Shown here: in pieces, positions 38,801 through 50,600 of the stretch | How positions within the stretch are numbered: position 1 is the stretch's first letter | Layout of the letters: each line of letters starts with the position of its first letter | The notes under the pieces: model-generated | The model's input: the letters and a program-made list of their open reading frames with translations, nothing else | Database searches by the model: none | Told to the model about the DNA's origin: nothing | Assembly (NCBI GenBank): GCA_003254925.1 | Contig: QANZ01053924.1 | Coordinates: 62,001-126,000, forward strand | DNA length: 64,000 nucleotides | Direction of reading: 5' to 3' | DNA from: Chamaecrista fasciculata | Lineage: Eukaryota > Streptophyta > Magnoliopsida > Fabales > Fabaceae | Made by a program: the position numbers and the translations under genes

Positions 38801-40820
38801 CAGCCTTTGTTTTACTATACTCTTCTGAATCGTCGGAATCGTTCGATTCACGATTCCGATGCGAATCGTAGGATTCCAATGAGTATCGCATCAAAGGATT
38901 CATTCAACGATACGTATCGTTTTGATGCCGAATCGTAGGATTCGAATCGCGAATCGTAGGATACTAATAACTATGGATGAGATAATATCTTCATTTTTGT
39001 TATGTTTCTAGTGTTTTCAACGCTCTTGAACCCCCGCTCCCACCTTTTCCAAAAGAAAAAAAAAGTTAATATTTCTATGAAATTGTAGTTGTGTCACAAA
39101 GAACATAATATTTAAATATAAAATAGGCATTTAGATAATTCATCCTGGGCCTCGCTTAAGCATCTAGGAAATCATTGTCTGTTGGAGTTATTTGTAAAAT
39201 TGTACTCCATTGAAGTTAGAAATTTATGTCACTCATGGCAGAGCTGTATGATTTATGTGCTTTTCTGTCGAAGTTTTCGCTTCATCATCATATAGAGATA
39301 CGCACATACACACATAGATGTGTTTGTGTGTATGTGTCTATGTGTGAGAGAGAGAGAGAGAGGTTACCCATTTCCAATTCTTTTATATCATTAATAAATT
39401 TTTAATGTGATTTTTCAGTGGGGAAGAAGAAACAGCAAATCTGTTGCTCAGCAAGTTTAAATGGGGTCATGCTTTTGTGTCCCTGAATCGGTACGTTTTA
39501 GTTAGTTTATGTCTGTCATATTATTCTTTGTTTTGGGAGGACTTGTCCTTTTTTTATTTGCTCTCCCTTATCTTCAATTAATTAATTTTTTTTTATCAAA
39601 ATATTATTTTATTTTTGCTTCTGAATTTTGATTTTTATGAAGGCGTGGTTGAAATCCCAGCATGGCATAATTTGTCTCCACAGGTTGAATGAGAAAAATA
39701 GGTTTATGCTCACTGAGTGCCTCTGCAATGGAAACTATCCCTATTTCATCCTATTTAGTTCTCTCCCTCCAGTTTCATTAATAGATGAACATCTTATTAA
39801 TTTGAATATTTGATGCTTACTGGCATTATGGGGCTTTTCCTAAACTCTTCTATATCCAATAATTCCGATTATTTACCAATGCAGGGAATTGCTGAATGCC
39901 TATTCCAAATGCCAAAATAGTGCTGATATTATTTCTGTTCAAAATTCTTGGCTGTCACAACAGAGTCAGATTCATAGGGGTCCTTCAGATAATGAAGGTA
40001 TGTTTGGGTCCTAATTTTTCTTTACACTACGGGGATTGAGGAGCATAGCTAATAAATCTTAATTTTTTGTTTCGGCCATCCACTTACATTTGGCGTTTTC
40101 TTATGTTTACTTTTTAGTTTGCTCCATATCGTTTTAATGAAGTCTCTTTCTCATTTTATATATGGAGAGATTATTAGTTTGTTGCATTTTATCCCTCCAT
40201 TTTCTGTTTCTAAATCTAATGCTATTGTTTAGTAAGAGGATTATACCTACTTTTTTGTAATTTGTCCCAAAACTATGTTTTATTCCCTTAATATTCGAAA
40301 TATACTTCTTAATCCCTGATTTTATTATAATTATCAACTCTTTAGTCCCCATAGATAATATTTCAAGAAGACAAGAATTAAATAATCAACGTTTTTTAAA
40401 AAGTTAGGGACTAAAAAATGTATTTCCAATATTGAAGAACTAAATATTAGTTTTGAGACAAATTCTGGGACCAAAATATAGGTTTTCTCTTATTAAGACT
40501 GTAAGGGTGCTATTATTTGATTTTATCTGAAAACATGCCTCTATATACTTCAAAAGTATTGGCAATTTTGTCCTAAGGTGTTTTCTGTTTTCTGCTGCTG
40601 CTGCATGACAGTTGCTACACATGAAAGGGAGTCTCAAAGCTCTTCTGATTCTGAGGATGGTCTTCCGCCTCTTGAAAAGAACACGAATCATTTGAATTCG
40701 ATCGAAAGTGATGAAGAAAGCGAGCCTCAAAGCTCTTCTGATTCTGAGGACGGTCTTCCACCTCTTGAAAAGAACATGAATCATTTGAACTTAGTCGAAA
40801 GTGATGAAGAAGAAAGCTGA
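35815..40820 (+). CDS. TSR3: 18S rRNA aminocarboxypropyltransferase TSR3
   Basis: Ten exons: 35815-35894, 36015-36043, 36129-36181, 36272-36337, 37245-37285, 37863-37999, 38157-38247, 39419-39490, 39885-39997, 40612-40820; 296 aa. The basic start [17 protein letters not shown] precedes the RLI-like N-terminal region ([20 protein letters not shown]) and the DUF367/SPOUT-like core with [23 protein letters not shown] and [12 protein letters not shown]. Known role: cytosolic transfer of the aminocarboxypropyl group from S-adenosylmethionine to N1-methylpseudouridine in the 18S rRNA decoding region, a late 40S maturation step. Intron 4 has a GC donor (AAA|GCAAGT). Exon 2 is a 29-base microexon. 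Intron 7 holds a hAT-like element. The last exon encodes a Ser/Asp/Glu-rich tail made of two copies of a 31-residue unit. Confidence 0.92.
38311..38975. mobile_element. hAT-like non-autonomous element in TSR3 intron 7
   Basis: Termini CATAGTTGT and the complement CATAGTTAT are inverted. Perfect 8-base target duplications gatgagat lie at 38303-38310 and 38976-38983. Both subterminal regions carry many copies of 'aatcgt'/'gaatcg' in direct and inverted order, a layout expected for transposase-binding clusters. No ORF. Confidence 0.82.
39333..39362 (+). repeat. (GT)n/(GA)n microsatellite
   Basis: Mixed tgtgtg and gagagaga runs in TSR3 intron 7, shortly before exon 8. Confidence 0.6.
40235..40497. 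repeat. Foldback MITE in TSR3 intron 9
   Basis: The left part (taatttgtcccaaaactatg) and the complement of the right part (gaatttgtctcaaaactaat) form imperfect inverted arms of about 100 bases. No clear target duplication. Confidence 0.5.
40629..40814 (+). repeat. In-frame 93-bp tandem duplication in TSR3
   Basis: Copies 40629-40721 and 40722-40814 each encode an [15 protein letters not shown]...NHLN...ESDEE module. A few silent and replacement changes separate them, so the duplication is not brand new. Confidence 0.9.
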
Positions 40821-40993
40821 GTAAATGGATAATATTTAGGATCCGTTTACTACTAACTTCAATTCAAATGACTTCTCGTGATCTAATGCCAGCAATCTTT
40901 AGATGTGGAGTGTTGATCATTGGCAAAGTTATTGGCTAGCAACTATATGAGTATATCATATGTCACATAGTTCCCAGCTCCGTATTTGCTCTT

Positions 40994-41150
40994 TTATTTA
41001 ATTTTTTAAGTACGAAGCTGACTTACAAGTGTTAAGTACTAATAGCTAAATATACGATTTTCTTTTTCATCTTTTATCTGGTTTTGAATTATCTTGTTCA
41101 CTTGAGTTGTTTTTGTCTCTTTGAACTTGTCTCAAAAAGTAACAATTACC
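40994..41150 (+). repeat. 157-bp direct repeat, copy 1
   Basis: It nearly matches 43261-43417 (same length, few differences). It lies just downstream of TSR3, so it is probably the original copy. The 2.1 kb between the copies is composed largely of MITEs. Confidence 0.85.
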
Positions 41151-41229
41151 GTAAATGGTCTCATATGGTCTCATTTTTTTTTGTTGAAAATTTGGTCACA
41201 TATCTTTGTAAAACGTTTTACCATTGGTC

Positions 41230-41673
41230 TAGGGATGGCAACGGATAGGATACCGTAAATTGTTTTACTATCCGTATTCGTAAACCAATTACAGTATCTG
41301 TATCCTATCTTATCTGATATCCAGTATCCAACGGATACCCTAAATATCCGAAATGCCCGAAAATAATAGATATAGGATAGGATATCCTAATTTGAAAATT
41401 GGATATATTTGAAATTCGATACCCAATATCCGTTAATTAAAATAAATTAATTAAAAATATAATAAAAAATGTATAAAATATGATAAAATTGTTATATTAT
41501 AGGGTATCGGGTACCATAACTATCCGTTCATTTCGAATGGATACCGGATAGTTGATTTTTTATTTTTAAATATTCGTACTCTATCCAATATCCGGTATCC
41601 GACGGATATCAGATATTTTTTACGGGTGGATTCGGACGGGTATCCTAAATATCCACCCAAATTGCCATCCTTA
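41230..41673. mobile_element. hAT-like MITE with perfect 8-bp target duplication
   Basis: Termini TAGGGATGGCAA and the complement TAAGGATGGCAA are inverted; cattggtc flanks both sides (41222-41229 and 41674-41681). The interior has many 'ggatatcc/ggatacc' blocks. It has split an older 'ggtctcatatctttg' repeat into two halves. Confidence 0.85.
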
Positions 41674-41863
41674 CATTGGTCCCATAATGTGCAATATTTT
41701 GCAAAGATATGAGACCAATTATGCAACTTGAACAAAAGATATGAGATCAATTTTGCAATCTAACCTAAAGATATGGAACCAAAAGTACAATATGGAACTA
41801 AATTAAGACTTGAGAAAAGGTTACAAGACGAAAAGTACAATTTAGCCTAATATATATATATTA

Positions 41864-42168
41864 GGCTAAAGAGCAAATTTGGTCCCATATTTTTTGCTCA
41901 GTTCCCAATTTGGTCTCATATCTTTGGGTCAGGTCCCAATTTGATCCCATACCTTTTTCTGTTGCAGATTTGGTCTCATATCTTTGGGTTAATTGCATAA
42001 TTGATCCTATATCTTTAGGTCAGACTTAAAAGTGGTCCTATATCTTAAAAGATATGAGACCAAAATTATAATTTTTGCAAATATATAGGACTAAAATTGT
42101 AACAAAAAAGATGCAGGACCAAATTGGGAACTGAGCAAAAGATAAGGGACCAAATTTTCACTTTGACC
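41864..42168. mobile_element. MULE-like foldback MITE with perfect 9-bp target duplication
   Basis: The ends GGCTAAAG and the complement GGTCAAAG lead into 'aaatttggtccc' arms. The nonamer tatatatta flanks both sides (41855-41863, 42169-42177). Same family as 42604-42938. Confidence 0.8.
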
Positions 42169-42405
42169 TATATATTATTATATATTTTTTTTATTTATCT
42201 AACAACTTTTTTTAAAAAAAATAATACTAAAAAATTATATTATGTAATACAAACACCCGCTCATAGCAAACTAGCCAGATACAATCATCTAGACTTCATC
42301 CATCTTAATAATGCTTTTGAATATTATCCAACTTTGATATCTTTATAATTAAATTCTTAATTTAGTATAAGTATAATGTAGTTTTATGATATGATATTAA
42401 TTTAT

Positions 42406-42589
42406 GGGTCTTTCTAACATGTGCCCCAAGGACACATGTTAAGGTTTCTTTTAATTGGTCAAGTGAGTTTTCAAACATTAAAAAATATTTTTTAAATGAA
42501 TTTTCGTTGATTTCAATATATGAAATGCTCTACTAACCAATTAGAAAAAACCTTAAAATGTGCCCTAAGGGCACATATTAGATAAATCC
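42406..42589. mobile_element. Small MITE with perfect 9-bp target duplication
   Basis: Inverted ends built around 'tctaacatgtgcccc' and 'tctaatatgtgccc'; ttaatttat flanks both sides (42397-42405, 42590-42598). A different family from its neighbours, ending only 14 bases before the next MITE. Confidence 0.8.
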
Positions 42590-42603
42590 TTAATTTATTT
42601 ATG

Positions 42604-42938
42604 GGTCAAAGTGCATTTTAGGTCCCATAACTTTTTGCTCAGGTCTCAACTTGGTCCCATAATTTTTTTTTTTGCACTTTTAGTCACATATCTTTTGCTC
42701 AGGTTGCAAATTTTGGTCCCGTATAATTTTTTGTCCCACTATATCTTTTGGTCAAGATGCAAAATTGGTCTCATATCTTTTCAAAAAGTTTCACTGTCAG
42801 TCCCACCTAACTCAAAGATATGAGACTGACAGTGAAACTTTTTGAGCAAAAGATATGAAACCAAAAGTGCAATAAAAAAGTTATATGACCAAATTGAGAC
42901 CTGAATAAAAGTTATGGGACCAAAAGTATACTTTGACC
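42604..42938. mobile_element. MULE-like foldback MITE
   Basis: Starts GGTCAAAGTGCATTTTAGG, and the complement of its end starts GGTCAAAGTATACTTTTGG. The flanks ttatttatg and ttctttatg match at 8 of 9 bases. A sub-hairpin around 'actgtcag' marks its centre. Confidence 0.75.
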
Positions 42939-43260
42939 TTCTTTATGTAATTTAATTAATTCTATATAATTAATGTAATTAGAGTCTACATAAAAATTGT
43001 TTTGGATCATTTGCCTAGGTCATTTAATAATGTGAGCACAAATACATTTATAGCAAAAAAAAATAGTTTGGAGAATGAATCTTTGCACGTGCATTGCAAT
43101 TCAATATTTATGGTCGTTGAAATATACTCTACATATACATGTAATAAATATGTAAGGATTGCTTTAGAAGAATGTTTAAGTGATAAATGCTATGATTAAC
43201 GTTTAGGACTAAATTGTAAGATTTGCATTTAGGGAGCCTACCCATGCATCAAAGGCTAGT

Positions 43261-43417
43261 TTATTTAATATTTTAAGTACGAAGGTGACTTACAAGTGTT
43301 AAGTAGTAATAGCTAAATATATGTTTTTCTTTTTCATCTTTTATCTGGTTTTGAGTTATCTTGTTCACTTGAGTTGTTTTTTCTCTTTGAACTTGTCTCA
43401 AAAAAGTAACAATTACC
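43261..43417 (+). repeat. 157-bp direct repeat, copy 2
   Basis: Second copy of 40994-41150, same orientation, 2.27 kb downstream. Confidence 0.85.
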
Positions 43418-43876
43418 CCTGAAGGCGATCCCTAATTTATCTTTTTTATCATATTATTATATGTTATAATATAATTATTTGTGAAGATCCACAAACTGGG
43501 CCTGTTTGGGAACTTGTAAGTTCAATCCAATCTCAATCCAATCTCAACCTATGAGATGAGATGAGATGATGTTGAAATTAGGATGAGATGAAGTGTTTGG
43601 ATGGTTTGAGAGAAAATGATGTATAATAGGGTGTGAAATTATATAAAAGGGTATGTAATGATTGTGGTTGGTTGAAATATGATTATGGATTTTTTTAATT
43701 TGTATATGGGTAGAAATGGTATGAAATAATGATGTTGAGATTGAGATTGAGATGAGATGATAGGTGTTTGGGTGGGGTTTGACTAGGATGATATTTGGAT
43801 GAGATGCTCTTGGAAAGCGTGATTTCTCAATCCTATAGGATGATGGATTTTGGTCCATCCTATTGAATGAGATTAT

Positions 43877-44152
43877 GGGGCAAAATGAAAATAACATTAA
43901 AATTCTTTTGAGAATGCAATTTGGTCCATAAATTTGTATCTGACCAATTAATCAATCCCTAACATGTGTGAGTGATAATTCAAAGCTCGTAGAGAATCCC
44001 AGCCATGAATAATGGGGCATATTTATGAATTTGAATATAAAGAAAATAATAAGTAATACTTTGGGGACTAGAATGCAAATAACATGAAAAGTATTGTAAA
44101 CATAAAATTTGGTCCATAACATTGTATCGGTCCAAAGAATCGGTCCCTAATA
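43877..44152 (+). repeat. Tandem repeat of about 187 bp running into the gap
   Basis: Blocks 'gggg...aaataacat' (43877 and 44063) and 'tttggtccataa' (about 43920 and 44108) recur with a spacing of about 187 bases. The second copy runs into the N tract. Confidence 0.55.
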
Positions 44153-44741
44153 NNNNNNNNNNNNNNNNNNNNNNNNNNNNNNNNNNNNNNNNNNNNNNNN
44201 NNNNNNNNNNNNNNNNNNNNNNNNNNNNNNNNNNNNNNNNNNNNNNNNNNNNNNNNNNNNNNNNNNNNNNNNNNNNNNNNNNNNNNNNNNNNNNNNNNNN
44301 NNNNNNNNNNNNNNNNNNNNNNNNNNNNNNNNNNNNNNNNNNNNNNNNNNNNNNNNNNNNNNNNNNNNNNNNNNNNNNNNNNNNNNNNNNNNNNNNNNNN
44401 NNNNNNNNNNNNNNNNNNNNNNNNNNNNNNNNNNNNNNNNNNNNNNNNNNNNNNNNNNNNNNNNNNNNNNNNNNNNNNNNNNNNNNNNNNNNNNNNNNNN
44501 NNNNNNNNNNNNNNNNNNNNNNNNNNNNNNNNNNNNNNNNNNNNNNNNNNNNNNNNNNNNNNNNNNNNNNNNNNNNNNNNNNNNNNNNNNNNNNNNNNNN
44601 NNNNNNNNNNNNNNNNNNNNNNNNNNNNNNNNNNNNNNNNNNNNNNNNNNNNNNNNNNNNNNNNNNNNNNNNNNNNNNNNNNNNNNNNNNNNNNNNNNNN
44701 NNNNNNNNNNNNNNNNNNNNNNNNNNNNNNNNNNNNNNNNN
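44153..44741. other. Assembly gap (589 N)
   Basis: Unknown bases. The open frame that spans it is an artefact. Confidence 0.99.
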
Positions 44742-45332
44742 GAGAGAAAATTATAAGTGTAATAAATGAGGGTATGTAAAATTACTATTTTGTCTAATTA
44801 TCTTTTTTATATTTGTATTAGAGTGTAGGTAAATATAGGTATATAAATAGGGGTAGATTAGTAAATGTATGATAAATGGGATGATGATTTGGATGAGATG
44901 AGATGAGATTATGTGCCAGACAAACACCCAAACTGGACTGTTCATCTAATTTTAGGTTGAGATTAGGATTAGAATGGGATGAGTTTGGGATGCCCCATCC
45001 CCAAACAAGCCCTTAGTATCTTCCATATCTAGAGTTTGGGTTTTCTCTATGAATAAGATTGTCATCTTTAATTTTTCTATGTATAAGTTTATCCCCTTGT
45101 TCTGGACATCAAATTAGATACATTACTCTTTTCAAAGTTTTTAGACTATAAGAAAAATAAGTTGAATAAAAGAATCATGATCATTCATTTATCTCTATAT
45201 CTTTCAAATATTTTTGTTTTTGCTAACAATCTTCCAAATATTTTGTATATTTACTCTTATTTTATAACATGTTATATTTTATGACTTGTTGACTTATTGT
45301 ACAATTTTATGGTCTTTTTATTATTTCCTTTT

Positions 45333-45688
45333 GACAAAAACACCAATTTCGTCTCTAAACTTTGCACCCAATTTTGTTCCTCATCTTTTTTTGTGGTCAA
45401 TTTCGTTTTCAATATTTCACATTTTGATCAATTTTATCTTTTGACTAATTTTTTTTAATAAATTAAAAAAAATTGCATTATTTTTTCATTTTGAGTTTCT
45501 TTTTCTATCAGTTTTACATTACATATTATTAACCATGTAGATTGTGTCATTAATATTTCGCTAAAGTAAGAGCAAATTATAAAATTGATCAAAATGTGAA
45601 ACATTGGGATGAAATTGACTACAAAAAAAATTGAAGATAAAATTGATAATTAATGTAAAATTTGAGGATGAAATTAGTGTTTTTGCCT
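45333..45688. repeat. Foldback MITE
   Basis: The left end gacaaaaacaccaatttcg and the complement of the right end ggcaaaaacactaatttca start imperfect inverted arms of about 110 bases. Target duplication not recognisable. Confidence 0.6.
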
Positions 45689-45755
45689 TGTCCATTTAAA
45701 TCATGTAATATATTGAAATAATATTTTATACGAAATATTAAATATAATATCAAGG

Positions 45756-45798
45756 AACTTGAGTTAATTATGGCAAAAAAAAAAACTTCAGTTAATTA
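45756..45798 (+). mobile_element. Tail-only retroinsertion with 15-bp target duplication
   Basis: aacttgagttaatta and aacttcagttaatta (14 of 15 identical) flank only tggc followed by A9. Confidence 0.55.
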
Positions 45799-46287
45799 AT
45801 AAAGTTAAATGGCTTTTAAAATTTTCACTATATATATATATTATTTTTAAAAAATATAATTAAAATAAAGAAAGAATTTATAAAAATACTTTTTCACAAT
45901 TTATTTTTATTATCTTAATATATGATACAAATGATATATTTTAATTTTTAAATCGTTTTGTCTTTGTAAAGTATTTCTTTTATCACTTTATTATGAAGAT
46001 TATTTAAATAAAATTTGTTATTTGATTTAATGTGTTAATTTAAATTTAAAGATCGAAAGATTCAAGAATGGAAAAAAATAAAATGATTTTTATTACCAAT
46101 CAAATGTAATAACGAAAAAAAAAAATAGATATGGGAACCAAAGTACTTACTACTTACTACTTACTAGAGTAGTAACCTATCAATTATCATCCTACGCTCA
46201 AGCCTGGGTTCGTCTTTGTCCCTCGTCATCTCGAAACAGAGGGCTCATAGCTTCACAAGAACACTCGCACCCAAGAAATAAAGAAAT

Positions 46288-47619
46288 AACCCTAGTGTAA
46301 GATTTCTGACTAATCTTTACCGTTTCTATCATTCTCTGTAATCTCTTGTTTTTCGATAAATCATCTATTCATTTTCTTTTTGTTATGGTTTGGGGAGTTT
46401 GCTTGCAATACACTTCCTCATTCACAGTTTTCAGGAATCGAAACCACTAAGTTAGGGTGCAGGAGAGTGTCTATATGTCGCTTCATTCATTCTTGCTTCT
46501 ACGTCGCTTCTTCTCTAATGATGGGTTTCTTCTTTTGAAATTAGGGTTTCGTTTCGTCTGTCTATCTACCCCTGTCGGAATAGGTAAAGCTTCACTTTGA
46601 GCAATTCAGCGTCTTCGGCTTCCCCCAAAACTATCACTGTGAGTGATTTCACAATTCTTCGACGATCCCGGTGTTTCTCTTTCCCGTTTTTTTCCCTCTT
46701 TTCTTGATAAATGCGTGGATAATGTCATTTGGGATTAGTTATTTTTTTTTGTTTGTCTTTTTAAAGAAAATGTATGCGCATTTTGTGAAGCTATAGAGCA
46801 GGCTATGAGAGTCTTGGTCACAGTGCTCTAGTCGTGCGAAGTTTTGTTTCCTTTTAAATGTTTGTTAGTTTTCTTCTGTTGGATTTTTTGGTTCGGATCT
46901 CCTAATATATGACTTTGTTCAACCTTACCAATGTTCTGCACGTTTGCAATTTTAACTTTTAATTTGGGTGCATTAGCTTGCTTAATGTTCAGTTCATTTT
47001 GTACTGAAACAATTAGTCTTTTCTAATGTCTCTCTCTCTATATATATGTGTGTGTGCGCGCCCATATATCTTGTAATATTTATTGTGCTTCATTTGGGAC
47101 GTGGACATGATCTAGAAAAGGGGAAGTCCATAATTATACAAATGGGATGTATAAGGTTTTCTGTGGTTGGGTATCAGGTTGCATTAGGTAGCCCGCAATA
47201 ATTTAAGGTTCATGAAATTATTGATGTTAAGAATGCCAGTCTCACTGTGTCGACTGTTTTATTATTATGAGTCTGGTATTTTCATTTATGTGGGTTTTGT
47301 TACATTCAGCAAGGTATTATTTTGGTAACTGTGATTTTACAGTATTCTGGAAATAATAAATAATTATACTCCTTACTAGCTTCACGTTTGCTTATCAAAT
47401 TGAAGAGCTAAGGATGGAGATGTATTATTCTGTCCCAAATATTTAGGGGAAAAAAGCATGGACTGAATCATTACATGTACTGAGTGATGATTATCTTTCT
47501 CTGGTTACCCTATTATCAAGCCTAATGAAACCTGGCCTCAACTGTTTTTCTGGAGTTGATTCTGTGTTATATCTAATTGCTGGCTCCAGGTTAGCAAAGG
47601 TGAATTGTTTTTGGATATA
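46288..47619 (+). other. 5' leader of ACINUS-like gene A, with leader intron(s)
   Basis: Homology with copy B starts at aaccctagtgtaag (46288; 52121 in copy B). A donor-like CTAGT|GTAAGA is followed by several possible acceptors, the last being CTCCAG at 47584-47589, 30 bases before the ATG. The conserved layout in both copies suggests one or more introns in the 5' UTR. Exon limits here are not certain. Confidence 0.5.
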
Positions 47620-50600
47620 ATGTCATCAAGTTATCCAATTCTTGACAATCGACCTATTGATCAATGGAAAGTTACAGAACTGAAAGAGGAACTGAAAAGA
47701 AGGAAACTAACTACAAAGGGTTTGAAGGATGATTTGATCAAGCGTTTGGATGAAGCCCTCCGCATTGAAAGGGAGGCTGTGGAGGCCTCTGGGAAGGAAG
47801 AAGCTGATGAAGCTTCCAAGAAGGATGAGGCTAATGGTTTGGATCATGATCCCCAGTCTGTAGCTGGGGTGAAAGATTCAGAGACAGTGACTGTAGTTGC
47901 TGAAGTAGTTGATACAATTGAAAGGGAGAGTACCAAAATTGTCGAAACAACAGTAGCAGATGTAAAGGAGAATGTTGGTACAGTTGAACAAGTTGAAATG
48001 AATAATGCAGAAGAAATTTCACCAGTTGTGGAAAGTGAAAGCACCAAAAATGACAAGCTGGATGTGCCACCCTTGGTTGAAGAAGTTGATCATACAAACT
48101 TGCCTGGTAGTATGGATATTGCAAGTATGGCAGAGAAGCTGGTTGCTCATGGTTCTGCTGTGCAGACTGATGTTAAAGTCACTGAGAGTGTAACAGAAGT
48201 GGTCTGTTGTCAGGATTCTTATAGCACAGAAATACAGGAGAATGGGGAACTAGCAACCAAGCTGGAGACCGAGGATTCAAGGGCCCAGCTGGAGAGTGAA
48301 GATTCAAAGCCCCAGCAAGAGTCTGACTTAAAGACGGATTCCATGCCCAACTGTTCTATCCCAGAAAACCAGGTATCTGAGGTCAACCCTAGATTAGGAT
48401 CTCAAGTAAAATCTGATTCTATTTCTTGTGATTCTGTGTCAATTAATGAAAAGAATGAACTAAAGGATAATATAATTGCTGATAATGTCAAATTAGAACA
48501 AGATACTATTAAGCCGGAGATGGTGGAACCATCACCCAACAATGTTGTCCCCGTTTATGATGAATCACGTTTAATGGATGTCGAAGAACCACATATGAAA
48601 AAGGCATCCGTTGAAGAGAATATCTATAATATTACAAGTCCGGACTTGAAAAAGTCCAATAGCAGTGAGGATGTTGGGTATCCAGAGAAGTTAAACCTGG
48701 ACAGAAGTTCCGGTGATGATTCTATGGAAGAGGATTTGCCAGAGAGCAAGCAATTTGATTCTAAGTTTAACGATGATAAACTTACAGAGAAGAGTAAGAG
48801 TATTGAAATACCTATTGTGAAGGAGGAAAGTGGTGCTGAAGTTACTGGAGATGTTCTCTCTGCAGGAAAATGTGATGCTCACCGGGATAATGACATTTCC
48901 GCTATTATGTCCACCGAGAAAAGAAAATTTCATGGTGAGCTTCTGTATTCTTATCTTTTATTCATCATTGCGGCTGCATTTCTTGTTGTTGTTGTCATCT
49001 TTTTTTTTCTTCCTGTTGTACTAAATCTATCGTTGTTCCAAAGATCCCTTTTGCCTTTTACTAAATGCTGATATGGATATGTGGATGTGTGTAAGCTCTT
49101 TTATTTTTGGTAATCTGCTTAATTTATGACATGCCAACTTCATGCTAGTTTTGGGTAGCTGATGACCGATCAACCAACAGGCTGCACGTAAAGTTATTTG
49201 TTTATTCATTTTTTCATGATAAGAATAAAGTTAATGACTGGCTCTAGGTTTTCAGCAAGTAGTATGCATTAATTTGTTGAACTCTTTACTGGCTCTAGAT
49301 TTATCTATCAATAACCTAACGGTTGACATGTGCAAGGATAGAATACGATCCATATAGCCGACCCCACCTAGTGGGAAAAGGCTTTGGTTGTTGTTGTTGT
49401 TGTTAAATAGACTATTTTTTTTTTGGTATTAATTGGAAGACTTTTGCTTAGACAAGAAAAATATTATATGTGCAATAAGCAATGCTTTGTTATTCAAATA
49501 AATTTTTTTTAAGTATATTGTAATCCAATTTTCCATGGCCTGAATTATGTGGGAATTGTGTAACAGATCAAGCCCCAGTTGGTAACAATGAGCCAGCAAA
49601 AAGGCAACGGAGGTGGAATTCTGAAACAACTAGTGGTCCAGATCCACAAGGCACTACACCCGCCACCACACCCAAGAATGAGTCAGCTCCTCTGAGACGC
49701 AACTTCTCTAGGTCTGACTCCTCAGCAGCTGATGATTCTCCAAAGGATCGCATTGGTAAGTTGACATGTATCTTGATTTGGAGTGAGATTTTTTATTGTA
49801 TAGCCCTGGGTGAAGCTATGGAGAACTGATAGTTGCATTTCTAATGTTGAATTAACAACTAAGAAATTTTTGGTAAGGGTAGTTTTCTCTGTTCCCATGG
49901 TGATCATTTTAAATTTTGGACATAAAAGCTTTTCATGTCAAATTCATCTTTTATATGCACAAGATTTCTCAAATTCGTCCAAAGTACTAATGCTATCCAA
50001 AGTAGTGATAAAAGAAAAAAAAAATCTAATTCTCTTTCACTAGCAAGAATATATTAATATTTGACGAAATTATCCAATCGTAAATATGGGCTTGTCTTTA
50101 CCTTTTTTTTGGAAATCTACTATGAAACTACGACATCACTGGCAGAAGAATATTTGTCATCATACCATCTTTGTTGTAAATTCAGCTTCCGATTGATAAG
50201 TCTAAAGAGTAATTTATGTTTGGCAGTCCCACAATCACAAAGGTCCCCAACTACTTCCCTCAGGATTGATCGTTTCCTCCGTCCTTTTACCCTGAAACAA
50301 GTCCAAGAGCTTCTAGCTAAAACTGGGAAAGTTACCAGTTTTTGGATGGACCATATTAAGACCCATTGCTATGTCACGGTGAGATTTAACTCTCTTCCTC
50401 AAACTGCAAATTTCCCCACAATGCTATTGCATTCAGCATATATGTCTAACTTTTAAGTACTTTTTCGGCAGTACTCATCAGTGGAAGAAGCCATCGAGAC
50501 ACGAAATACCGTGTATAACCTGCAATGGCCTCCCAATGGGGGGCGGCTTCTAGTTGCTGAGTACGTCGATCCTCAAGAAGTGAAAATGAAATTAGAGCCT

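Larger units (their letters stand above)
43498..45012. mobile_element. Candidate terminal-inverted-repeat element interrupted by the gap
   Basis: The left end reads GGGCCTGTTTGGGAA and the complement of the right end GGGCTTGTTTGGGGA. Both are followed by 'caatctcaacct'-like and 'atgagatgag' blocks. GGGCCTGTTTGG-type termini occur in PIF/Harbinger-related MITEs, but no 3-base target duplication is evident and the centre is unknown sequence. Confidence 0.45.
40821..47619. other. Repeat-rich region between TSR3 and the ACINUS pair
   Basis: No gene is visible. In order it holds: a 157-base direct repeat (40994-41150), a hAT-like MITE, three MULE-like MITEs, the second copy of the direct repeat (43261-43417), a GGGCYTGTTTGGG-ended candidate element broken by an N gap (43498-45012), a foldback near 45333-45688, a tail-only insertion (45756-45798), and from 46288 the 5' leader of the first ACINUS gene. 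Confidence 0.6.

Noticed and set aside
43544-43897. 117-codon minus-strand frame rich in His/Ile/Ser
   Set aside because: It is a translation of the 'gatgag' low-complexity repeat.
44122-44769. 215-codon open frame
   Set aside because: It consists almost wholly of unknown bases in the assembly gap.
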